Source: Burkholderiales bacterium
GTDB taxonomy: Bacteria > Pseudomonadota > Gammaproteobacteria > Burkholderiales > Usitatibacteraceae
Reading direction: 5' to 3'
DNA length: 32,721 bases
Assembly: GCA_025360815.1 (NCBI GenBank)
Contig: JANYBL010000023.1
Location: 1 to 32,721, forward strand
Part shown: piece after piece, positions 1 to 6,721 of the stretch
Layout of the letters: each line of letters starts with the position of its first letter
Numbering within the stretch: the stretch's first letter is position 1
The notes under the pieces: model-generated
What the model saw: only the letters and a program-made list of their open reading frames with translations
Told to the model about the DNA's origin: nothing
The model's database searches: none
Program-made: the position numbers and the translations under genes

Positions 1-55
1 TGAACCCATGCTTGCTCAATAACTGAATTTCCACATACACCTCGTTGGGTTTCAA
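1..55 (-). pseudogene. istA: Partial IS21-type transposase IstA, N-terminus only
   Basis: Reading the minus strand from a TTG at 55-53, the window edge cuts an open frame whose first residues (KPNEVYVEIQLLSKHGF) resemble the start of IS21-family IstA, which opens with a short helix-turn-helix of the form 'E...I..L...G'. Only 18 residues are visible. The paired terminal-type repeats at 90-137 lie just upstream, where an IS21 end with transposase-binding repeats would be expected. Whether the gene is intact cannot be judged, because it runs off the window. The start codon is uncertain: a CTG lies further upstream in frame. Confidence 0.4.
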
Positions 56-89
56 GACCGCTCCGAAAAGCAGCCATCATCTCAAAACG

Positions 90-137
90 GTGTATCAGTT
101 TTCAATCGCTGCTGTGTATCAGTTTACAACCGCTGCT
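90..137. repeat. Two tandem 24-bp repeats, likely IS21-type end
   Basis: Two adjacent 24-bp copies (90-113 and 114-137) share the core gtgtatcagttt and the tail cgctgct and differ at two positions. IS21-family ends carry several such copies as transposase-binding sites. The element tip is probably near 141-144, where the minus-strand reading begins with TG (tgtcagc or tgctgtcag). The repeat itself is read directly; assigning it to IS21 is inference from its place upstream of the istA-like start. Confidence 0.55.
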
Positions 138-306
138 GACAGCATTGGGGTCATCGCTAGCACCTAGGTTTTTTGAAGTTGGGAATAATGGGGGCAGACC
201 ACTGTTTTCACAGCAATTCCTTTTGCTGATCATCTGACTGCACATGCTTGGTCGGTCGCCCAGACATGCCGCGACTCGCCCTCCTGTCAAGCGCCGATTC
301 AATCTG

Positions 307-504
307 TTACTGAAAGCGCTTGCGCCCGAGCGCGAAATTACCATTGGTTGGGTTCCTGATCGAATCTACTTGCTCTGGCGCCATCAGTGCTTTGAAAAGT
401 GCTTTGAATAGCGCGCGGTAAGCTTCTCGCCGCGCTTCATCATTCTTGCCCGGCCGCCGGTATTCATCCAGCGGCGTGAGGTGCGCACTGGCCTTGCCCG
501 GCCT
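307..504 (-). pseudogene. C-terminal remnant of REP-associated (IS200-like) tyrosine transposase
   Basis: The minus-strand frame that stops at 307 ends with a tail typical of REP-associated tyrosine transposases (RAYT, Y1/IS200-like): an 'LTP..Y' segment, then 'AYRALF', then 'IR..TN..FALG..RF'. Only this tail is recognisable. The catalytic HUH and tyrosine region is absent, and upstream the frame runs into unrelated DNA that on the other strand belongs to a second transposase remnant. The remnant also carries a 12-bp tandem duplication at 386-409 that turns ALFK into ALFKALFK. I read it as a dead fragment. The family call rests on remembered consensus, not on an alignment. Confidence 0.55.
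386..409. repeat. 12-bp tandem duplication inside RAYT remnant
   Basis: The 12-mer agtgctttgaa(a/t) occurs twice back to back at 386-397 and 398-409, with one mismatch in the last base. It is in frame with the transposase remnant on the minus strand and duplicates four residues. This looks like replication slippage in DNA no longer under selection. Confidence 0.7.
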
Positions 505-531
505 ACAAGGAAGGGACGGGCGCGACGGCGC

Positions 532-948
532 ATGGAAATGTGCGCGGATAACAAAACAAAACGCCTGTCTAACCATCTCATTGATCACGAGATTGACCTT
601 TCCCGCTTCGACGCACGCTATCGCAACGACAAGACCCGTGCCATTGCGTACCCACCAGCCGTCCTGCTTAAGGTCGTTCTGTTTACCTACTCGCAGGGCA
701 TTTTCGGTATCCCTCCCACCCTGCTCAACCGGCATCGCGACGAAGATCTCCACGGCCTCGAGCTTGATCTGCGCAGCAAAGAAGTCGAGCGGATTGCAAA
801 GCGACAGCGCGAGGTACGCCAGATTCGCGAATGGCTGAACACCAACCCCAATGCGCTCGGGGGAAGCAAAGGCAGCATCCGCAAGAGAAACCGTACCGAC
901 ACCAAAAACGCAAAGATGGCGACCAGCAAAGGCGTCATTCGTGTCTGA
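532..948 (+). pseudogene. Internally deleted DDE transposase remnant (DUF772-type N-terminus)
   Basis: The frame starting at an ATG at 532 has a clear transposase N-terminal domain ('HEIDLSRFDARYRND', then 'YPPAVLLKVVLFTYSQGIF'), as in IS1182/IS5-like elements with a DUF772 domain. It then passes without a stop into a segment matching the middle of the same family ('IREWLNTNP...', then 'NAKMATSKGVI'). The roughly 80-100 residues normally between them are missing. The frame ends soon after, before the catalytic DDE core. An in-frame deletion plus C-terminal truncation explains this. The product cannot be an active transposase. Confidence 0.65.
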
Positions 949-964
949 CTTTATTCCTATTTAT

Positions 965-997
965 GTTGATGTTGATGCTGATGCTGATGCTGATGCT
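965..997. repeat. Hexanucleotide microsatellite (GYTGAT)n
   Basis: Five and a half copies of a 6-bp unit (gttgat twice, then gctgat three times, then gct) lie in the 283-bp gap between the transposase remnant and the next gene. No frame across it looks genuine. The rest of the gap (949-1231) shows no gene or clear promoter. Repeats of this type can change copy number by slippage. Confidence 0.75.
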
Positions 998-1231
998 GTG
1001 CAATGATCTGCACCGCCTGTGGTGCATGGCGAAATCTTTTTGACACCTTTGAACCTATTCGCTTTGCGAACCGACTCAGAAGGGGAACAAAACTTGTAGC
1101 CACCGCCCCGCCTCTCAACGGGCTAATTGTTTGAAGAACAACCTTGAACATCCATTTTTGCAAAATACGCATGACGACACCGCTGACACGGTCGATGCAA
1201 ACAACATTTTCACTTCAATCGGAATAACGCC

Positions 1232-3316
1232 ATGAAAACGAACTCAATCCCCATCAATCCCTTGGCTGCCATTTGCGCATTCACGTTTTTGACTGGTGGT
1301 TTGCTGACCGCGCTGGTCAATCAATGTCGGAAACTAGATTTCGCTGGGATGAATTCGCATGGGAATCGACGGCGAGCCAAATTAATTGCCATCGCAGGAG
1401 CAATGGCGCTTCTGGCGGGCGCTTCCGGCGCTGGCGCAGCGACGCTAAGTGATTTTAAATCCACGTGGAATGGCGTGTCCACAACCAGTAATCCGCCCAA
1501 GCTCACGGACAACGCACCGACCGTTTTAGTGAAGTATCAACTGAACGTGGATTACAGCCCGGCGGAAAAAAAAGCCAACGTCACCTGTTGGGTCCAGATT
1601 GCCTACAGTGACAACACGACGCCCGAGGTGATACCCGTGACCTATCCGGCGTTAGCGATAGCCCGCATGAAGGACTACTCCACGCCGGGGTTAAAAACGG
1701 CAACGCTGACTGGCATCGCGCATAGCGGCGCGCCGGGTTGCTCGGTTCAGCCCAATACGTTTACAACAATGAACATAACCGATACCAGATCGCCTTCACC
1801 TCAGAAAGGTGCTGCAAATGGCGTTGCTGCGCCGCAAGCGACGGGTCAAGCCCAGCAGGGCCAGCAGTCGATCAACAACAAGCCTAGGTTGACTAAGATA
1901 GCCCTGGCTCAAACTGAGGTTTCGCCTGGCATAGTTGAGCTGGTGGCGAATGTACAGTCCAACGGACCTAGTGAGCCTTGCGCGTTCAACGTCACCGTCA
2001 TGACAAGGATCCCCGGCAATGATGCGATCAATACGGTGGTGGTTGGCCCGATATTAAAAACTTTTGCGCTGCCTGCTGCGGCTCAGCGATTTTCAATGGG
2101 CACTATCCCTGCAACAGGTAATTACCGCCTAGTTTTGGATGCAGACGCAGCTTATACCAACGCAAACCCCCACTGCGTTGGCAGTGCGTCAGCCGACTTT
2201 GAAATCAAGCGCTTCAAGCTTAGCATTGCGACTAACATCACTGGTGTGAAACTGGTCGACGATGGTTATGACAAGACCAACAAAATTTGGATGGTGAACG
2301 TTGAAGGAAAGTCCGACACGCCGTGCGGCTACGTGGTTCGTCTGAAGCACGAGGCCACTGGCAAAACCATCGAGAATACGGGTATTAGCACCTTGCCGAT
2401 GAGCCAAACGATGGTTTTTGACCAAGTGCCAGCGCCTGGCCAATACCTCGCTACCGTTGGCCCTTGGACCCCCGTTCCTGTTAGCGACGTTCCTGCATGT
2501 TCGGGGGGCATCAAGAGTTCATCGGCACATCTCGCAGGGCCAAAGCTCGGCGCACTCAATATGATGACCATTGACAGCTCGACGGTCTCGATCACCACAC
2601 CTCTTGGCAACAGCACTTTTGACACGGACGGCACACTCAGCAGTCTTTTCATGCCAACAGCCATTAGCATGGACGTACGTATCATCAACCAACAAGCCAA
2701 CCAACCAAACTGCGCATACACGCTCACCGTGGCCAAAGACGGCGTGCAAAAGGCCGTGGCGCACAACACCGGCCAGCCAGCGGATGTACTGTCCGCCATC
2801 AAGCAAGGGCCAGGCTGGGGCAAAGGGGAGTACACCATTTCCGCACACGCCACACCACTCAATTCAGGCTCCCCGTTGCCAAGCTGTCTGGGCAAACTTA
2901 ATCACAAACTTACCGTAGTGGATGGCGGCGCTATTGCAAGTGGTGTTGCTTCACTGACGCACAGCATGGACTGTAGCGCGCACACGTGGGACAGCAAAAA
3001 TTTATTTTCAGCGAGTGAAAAATTTATCTGCGTGGTGAGCATCAAACCCAAGATCACTGGCGGCGTTTGTAACTACACCGTCCAAGTGCAAGAGACGGGC
3101 GGAGCACCAACGTATTACAACAAAGTTCACTATGTAGAAGGTGGCGACGTGCTTAGTTTTGAGATGTACCGAGGTATCCGCGACCAAGCCATGTCAGACA
3201 TATTGAATGCCAAGCGCTACGTGGTTAGAGTCTTTGCTTCAGCACAAGATAAGGCGGGCGGCTCAGGCTGTGTAGGCGAGTACTACAATGCCAATGTGCC
3301 GCTGTTTTTCAAATGA
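1232..3316 (+). CDS. Exported protein with five cysteine-paired beta repeats, unknown function
   Basis: This gene of 694 codons has no family I recognise. The ATG at 1232 has a fair ribosome site (ggaataac). A second start at 1349 (Met40) would place a classical signal peptide first: Arg-Arg-Arg, then a hydrophobic stretch at 51-68, with likely cleavage near Ala69-Ala70. From the upstream start there is an additional hydrophobic stretch at 11-30. After the signal the chain is rich in beta-prone residues. It contains about five related units, each with a cysteine followed by an aromatic and alternating valines, and a second cysteine 51-67 residues later: Cys119/170, 250/315, 365/423, 494/552 and 613/680. 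Disulfide-linked immunoglobulin-like or similar beta-sandwich modules in the envelope are the natural reading. A low-complexity Gln/Ala/Pro linker spans 185-215. The gene stands alone, with non-coding DNA on both sides. Confidence 0.75.
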   Translation: MKTNSIPINPLAAICAFTFLTGGLLTALVNQCRKLDFAGMNSHGNRRRAKLIAIAGAMALLAGASGAGAATLSDFKSTWNGVSTTSNPPKLTDNAPTVLVKYQLNVDYSPAEKKANVTCWVQIAYSDNTTPEVIPVTYPALAIARMKDYSTPGLKTATLTGIAHSGAPGCSVQPNTFTTMNITDTRSPSPQKGAANGVAAPQATGQAQQGQQSINNKPRLTKIALAQTEVSPGIVELVANVQSNGPSEPCAFNVTVMTRIPGNDAINTVVVGPILKTFALPAAAQRFSMGTIPATGNYRLVLDADAAYTNANPHCVGSASADFEIKRFKLSIATNITGVKLVDDGYDKTNKIWMVNVEGKSDTPCGYVVRLKHEATGKTIENTGISTLPMSQTMVFDQVPAPGQYLATVGPWTPVPVSDVPACSGGIKSSSAHLAGPKLGALNMMTIDSSTVSITTPLGNSTFDTDGTLSSLFMPTAISMDVRIINQQANQPNCAYTLTVAKDGVQKAVAHNTGQPADVLSAIKQGPGWGKGEYTISAHATPLNSGSPLPSCLGKLNHKLTVVDGGAIASGVASLTHSMDCSAHTWDSKNLFSASEKFICVVSIKPKITGGVCNYTVQVQETGGAPTYYNKVHYVEGGDVLSFEMYRGIRDQAMSDILNAKRYVVRVFASAQDKAGGSGCVGEYYNANVPLFFK

Positions 3317-3790
3317 GCACAAGTCGTGATCGTTTGCAGATCGTAAGGCATGTGGTTCGTTCAAACATGCCGACCATTTCATTTCGCATCTCAAGTTGGA
3401 TGCGCTGATTGCCGATAACGGCATGCACAAGCATCCGCAATATAAATGTGGCACCAGCACGAAGCAACAGCACGAAGCACCAGCACGAAGCAAAAGCGAG
3501 ATGGCGGCTGAGGCGGAGGGGCTTCTCTCTTTCCTCGCCGTGCCCGCGCCCGTTCACACCACAAGCGAGGCGCTGCGCTTTGAACGATATGTCGATGTGA
3601 TTCACAGCCAATGCCGTCTTTTTGCCAGTCAAGTACGTCAAATTTGCCTAGCCAATCCTTGGAGCTGGTCTATCGGCGGGCATCTTCAATCATTTTTCTT
3701 CACCCTCCATAATTGATACCGCGCAGCAATAAGACCATTTCAATCATCAGACGGTGCAACGCAAAACGTAAAATGCCAACAGCGAAAAGC
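3317..3790. other. Intergenic region, no convincing gene
   Basis: This 474-bp gap separates two convergent genes. Open frames on both strands have low-complexity or shadow-like composition and no recognisable domain. The only structure seen is the 13-bp tandem repeat at 3455-3493. No stem-loop with a T-run that would serve as a convincing terminator was seen. Confidence 0.5.
3455..3493. repeat. Three tandem 13-bp repeats
   Basis: The 12-mer cagcacgaagca occurs at 3455-3466, 3468-3479 and 3481-3492, each followed by one variable base, giving a 13-bp period. The three 12-mers are identical as read. The repeat is intergenic. A recent slippage expansion is the simplest explanation. Confidence 0.75.
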
Positions 3791-4777
3791 CTACTTCATT
3801 CCCTGCTTAGTCTTATCCAACACCGTCATCGCGGTCGTGAGCATCGAGGCCACATCGGCAATGTTGGCTGGCACGATCAGGGTGTTGCCTGCCTTGGCCA
3901 AGTTGCCAAATTGCTCAACATATTTCTCGGCGATTTTTAAGTTGGCGGCTTGTTGCCCGCCGGGCGCTTCGAGCGCGGCGGCGACTTGGCGAACGGCGCT
4001 GGCCGTTGCTTCGGCGACGGTCGTTAACGCCGTCGCTTCACCTTGCGCTTTGTTGATGGCGGCTTGTTTTTCACCTTCGGATGCCAGAATCGCAGCTTGT
4101 CGCTGACCGTCAGCCATGTTGATTTCTTGTTGACGCACCCCTTCTGATTTTGCGATCAGCGCGCGTTTTTCACGCTCGGCGGTGATCTGCGCCTGCATGG
4201 ATCGCAGGATTGCTTCGGGCGGGGTAAGGCTCTTAATTTCATAGCGCAATACTTTCACGCCCCAAGTGCGGCCCGCTTCATCGAGCACGCTGACAACTTG
4301 ATGGTTAATCGTGTCGCGGCTCTCGAAAGTTTTATCCAATTCCATCTTGCCGACTTCGCTACGCAGCGTCGTCTGCGCGAGTTGCGAAATAGCAGCGATG
4401 TAATCGCTCGAGCCGTAGCTGGCAAGCTTGGGGTCGATCACCTGATAGTAAATAATGCCGTCTACCGCGAGCTGCGTGTTGTCGCGGGTGATACAAATTT
4501 GCTCCGGAATATCGAGCGGTGTTTCTTTCAGGATGTGACGATACGCGACGCGATCAAAAAATGGCACGATCACGTTCAATCCAGGCTCCAACACCGATTG
4601 AAATTTACCCAGGCGTTCGACCACCCAAGCACTTTGCTGGGGCACGATGCGCACGCCTTCGATCACAAACACGATCACGGTGCCAAGAAAGAAAAACGGT
4701 ATTGCGTAGCCGCGTATTTCAGGCACGAAGGCGATGAAGACAGTGGCGATAATGACAGCGAACAATTTAAATGGCAT
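3791..4777 (-). CDS. SPFH/Band 7 (stomatin/QmcA-like) membrane protein
   Basis: This 328-residue protein has two hydrophobic N-terminal segments (residues 1-20 and 25-45) followed by a full SPFH/Band 7 domain. Hallmarks are 'VPQQSAWVVERLGKF', 'PGLNVIVPFFDRV', 'DNTQLAVDGIIYYQVIDP' and 'SLTPPEAI'. The second half is an Ala/Glu/Lys/Gln-rich helix (about 195-275) of the kind that lets these proteins form oligomeric rings or cages in the membrane. Family members scaffold membrane microdomains or modulate proteases; E. coli QmcA is the nearest well-known relative. A GGAGA ribosome site precedes the ATG. It follows the NfeD-like gene by 90 bp on the same strand, and such pairs are a conserved association in bacteria. 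Confidence 0.9.
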   Translation of the reverse strand: MPFKLFAVIIATVFIAFVPEIRGYAIPFFFLGTVIVFVIEGVRIVPQQSAWVVERLGKFQSVLEPGLNVIVPFFDRVAYRHILKETPLDIPEQICITRDNTQLAVDGIIYYQVIDPKLASYGSSDYIAAISQLAQTTLRSEVGKMELDKTFESRDTINHQVVSVLDEAGRTWGVKVLRYEIKSLTPPEAILRSMQAQITAEREKRALIAKSEGVRQQEINMADGQRQAAILASEGEKQAAINKAQGEATALTTVAEATASAVRQVAAALEAPGGQQAANLKIAEKYVEQFGNLAKAGNTLIVPANIADVASMLTTAMTVLDKTKQGMK

Positions 4778-4867
4778 ACAATTCTCCGGGGATGGAAATG
4801 CAAAAATTCAGGTGACTAAGTCGCCACTCGATACTGTTGATTGACTGGCCGACGAATAGGACGGTTT

Positions 4868-5287
4868 TTACGTTTTGCTGCCGATTTTGAAAACGCCATT
4901 TTCATGGGAGTGAATGTAGAGCACATCGTTTAGTTTGGCGGGTGCGTTGACTTTTGCATCCCACGTCGTACCGCGATATTTAACGCGCGCCATGCCACTG
5001 GCCTCATCAGTCCACGATTCGACGACCACGCTTTGGCCGATGTTGAGATCGTTGGTGGATTGCGCATCGACGGGACGCGATGCGCGCCACCGGTTGACCA
5101 GATAAACCCCAAAAACGGACGCGGCTGCGGCGATCATCACTTGCACCCAAACATCGCCTCCCAAAAACGTGACGAGCGCGGCGAGCAGTGCGGCGACCCC
5201 TAGCACCAACAAATAAAACGTGCCGGTGACGAGCTCGGCAATAATCAATACAAATCCAGCAATTGCCCAAAGTAGATAAGCGGCCAT
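4868..5287 (-). CDS. NfeD-like membrane protein, short form
   Basis: This 139-residue protein has transmembrane helices at about 5-25, 28-44 and 49-65, followed by a C-terminal OB-fold domain (about 80-135; motifs 'NIGQSVVVESWTDEASGMAR' and 'YIHSHENGVFKI'). This is the short NfeD form without the ClpP-like protease domain, as in E. coli YbbK. The ATG has an excellent GGAGG ribosome site. NfeD-like proteins usually act with an SPFH partner, here the next gene downstream. The 204 bp between it and ccmH hold no recognisable gene, so it probably has its own promoter there. Confidence 0.88.
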   Translation of the reverse strand: MAAYLLWAIAGFVLIIAELVTGTFYLLVLGVAALLAALVTFLGGDVWVQVMIAAAASVFGVYLVNRWRASRPVDAQSTNDLNIGQSVVVESWTDEASGMARVKYRGTTWDAKVNAPAKLNDVLYIHSHENGVFKIGSKT

Positions 5288-5491
5288 ACGATCCTCCGTT
5301 GTTGATGGTTTGAGGCTGGTGAAACGGTGACCCGTTGTAACACGCTGCGACCCATCGTGGTACGTTATGCCCCATGGTGAATCGCCGGAAATTTTTCTCA
5401 GCGCGTCCGCTATTGCTCTGCGCTATTGCTCTACTCACCTTACCACGCCGATGGTGCTTTCATGCGACAGTATCGTTCAGCAAACAACACA

Positions 5492-6088
5492 CTAGCCGCC
5501 CAACAAATCCATTGCCCGCTTGGCATCCTCGGCAGACAAACTGGGCGCAACAGATTCAAGTTTGGCGCGGCGTGACCGCGCAAACCACCACAGCACCATG
5601 CCGCCGCCAAATAGCAACACGAACGGACCAAACCAGAGCAGGTAGGTTTTCGTTGTTACTAGCGGCTTGTAGAGCACAAAATCACCGTAGCGTACTTGCA
5701 GGAATGTTTTGATTTCTTCGTCTGTTTTACCCGACACCGCCAGAATACGCACCTCACGTCGCAAGTCACCCGCAAGGCCGGATGGCGATTCGGCCAGTGT
5801 TTGGTTTTGGCAAACGAGGCACCGCAATTCGGTTTCCAATTTTTTTAATCGCGCTTCCATCTCAGGTGTTGTGGGCGCGAATGCTACGCCCGACACAACG
5901 GGCGCGGGACCGGAAGGCTCGGCGCTTGAGTGAATCGACCATATGCAAATCATGACGGTGAAAAGTGTCATGAAAATAATATTGAAACTCCCGTTCTGGC
6001 GGGCATCGCCAGCCACTTTTGCTTCGAAACGCCCGACTGGAGCGGACACTAGCCATTTATTCGATGGCACCTTCAATTGAAGAGACAT
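5492..6088 (-). CDS. ccmH: CcmH, thiol oxidoreductase of heme-c maturation
   Basis: CcmH helps keep apocytochrome CXXCH thiols reduced and presents them to the CcmF heme lyase. The family signature LRCLVCQNQ is present with both active cysteines, followed by 'SGLAGDLRREVR' and 'VRYGDFVLYKPL' and a C-terminal membrane helix with a basic tail. The protein ends shortly after this, so it lacks the fused CcmI-like TPR half seen in E. coli; a separate ccmI opens the operon. The start is uncertain. The ATG at 6088 sits one base past the ccmG stop and fits coupling, but it gives about 40 residues before the hydrophobic export segment. An internal ATG at 5971 would begin directly at a signal-like peptide. 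The open frame also extends to 6112. Confidence 0.93.
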   Translation of the reverse strand: MSLQLKVPSNKWLVSAPVGRFEAKVAGDARQNGSFNIIFMTLFTVMICIWSIHSSAEPSGPAPVVSGVAFAPTTPEMEARLKKLETELRCLVCQNQTLAESPSGLAGDLRREVRILAVSGKTDEEIKTFLQVRYGDFVLYKPLVTTKTYLLWFGPFVLLFGGGMVLWWFARSRRAKLESVAPSLSAEDAKRAMDLLGG

Positions 6089-6089
6089 C

Positions 6090-6719
6090 TCAACCCGCCT
6101 TTTGCAAATCATGAATCAGCGGCAGCAAAATTTCGTTCAGCGCTTTTTCATCAATCGGGCCAGTGTGTTTGTAACGGATCATGCCCGCCTTGTCGATGAC
6201 GAAGGTTTCAGGCGCACCGTAGACACCAAAATTGATCGCCGCACGGCCATCGATATCGCTCACCGACAACGTATACGGATCGCCAAATTTTTTCAGCCAT
6301 TCGGTCGCGTCCTCGGGCCGGTCCTTCCAGCTAAATCCAACGATGGGAACGACGCTTTGCTTTGCCAATTCATTCAATACCGGATGCTCATATCGGCACG
6401 ACACGCACCACGAGCCCCAGACATTGAGCAACCACACCTGGCCTTTCATTTCGGACGCCGAAAGCGTTTTGTTGGGCTGATGCAATTGCGGAAGCGTGAA
6501 CTCCGGCACAGGTTTGTTAATCAGCACCGATTTTAATTCGCGCGGATCAAGGCTCAATCCTTTATACAAAAAACCGAGCAGGCCAACGAAAATCGCCAAT
6601 GGCAAAAAGTAGCGCCATGCTTTTTGCAGGCCATTGCTTTTGGCTGGCAACGGTGCCGGTAACTGCTGCGGCCCTGACGCCGCAACCGATGAAACTTCAG
6701 CAATTTTCGCATCATCCAT
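6090..6719 (-). CDS. ccmG: CcmG/DsbE, membrane-anchored periplasmic thioredoxin
   Basis: This 209-residue thiol-disulfide reductase supplies reductant to apocytochrome c and CcmH in the periplasm. One membrane anchor (about 37-53) is followed by a thioredoxin fold with active site WCVSC (Cys105 and Cys108 from the ATG used here) and the cis-proline region 'YGAPETFVID', as expected for DsbE. The ATG at 6719 was chosen because GGAG lies seven bases upstream. A TTG at 6725 that overlaps the ccmF stop is an alternative and adds two residues. The N-terminal cytoplasmic segment of about 35 residues is somewhat longer than usual. Confidence 0.95.
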   Translation of the reverse strand: MDDAKIAEVSSVAASGPQQLPAPLPAKSNGLQKAWRYFLPLAIFVGLLGFLYKGLSLDPRELKSVLINKPVPEFTLPQLHQPNKTLSASEMKGQVWLLNVWGSWCVSCRYEHPVLNELAKQSVVPIVGFSWKDRPEDATEWLKKFGDPYTLSVSDIDGRAAINFGVYGAPETFVIDKAGMIRYKHTGPIDEKALNEILLPLIHDLQKAG

Positions 6720-6721
6720 GC

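Noticed and set aside
2329-2895. 188-codon minus-strand frame inside the exported repeat protein gene
   Set aside because: The opposite strand has a consistent repeat pattern and signal peptide; this frame has neither.
5007-5438. Open frame of 143 codons on the minus strand over the NfeD-like gene
   Set aside because: It is a shadow of the NfeD-like gene, which has clear domains and a GGAGG ribosome site; the shadow has low-complexity Arg-rich sequence.
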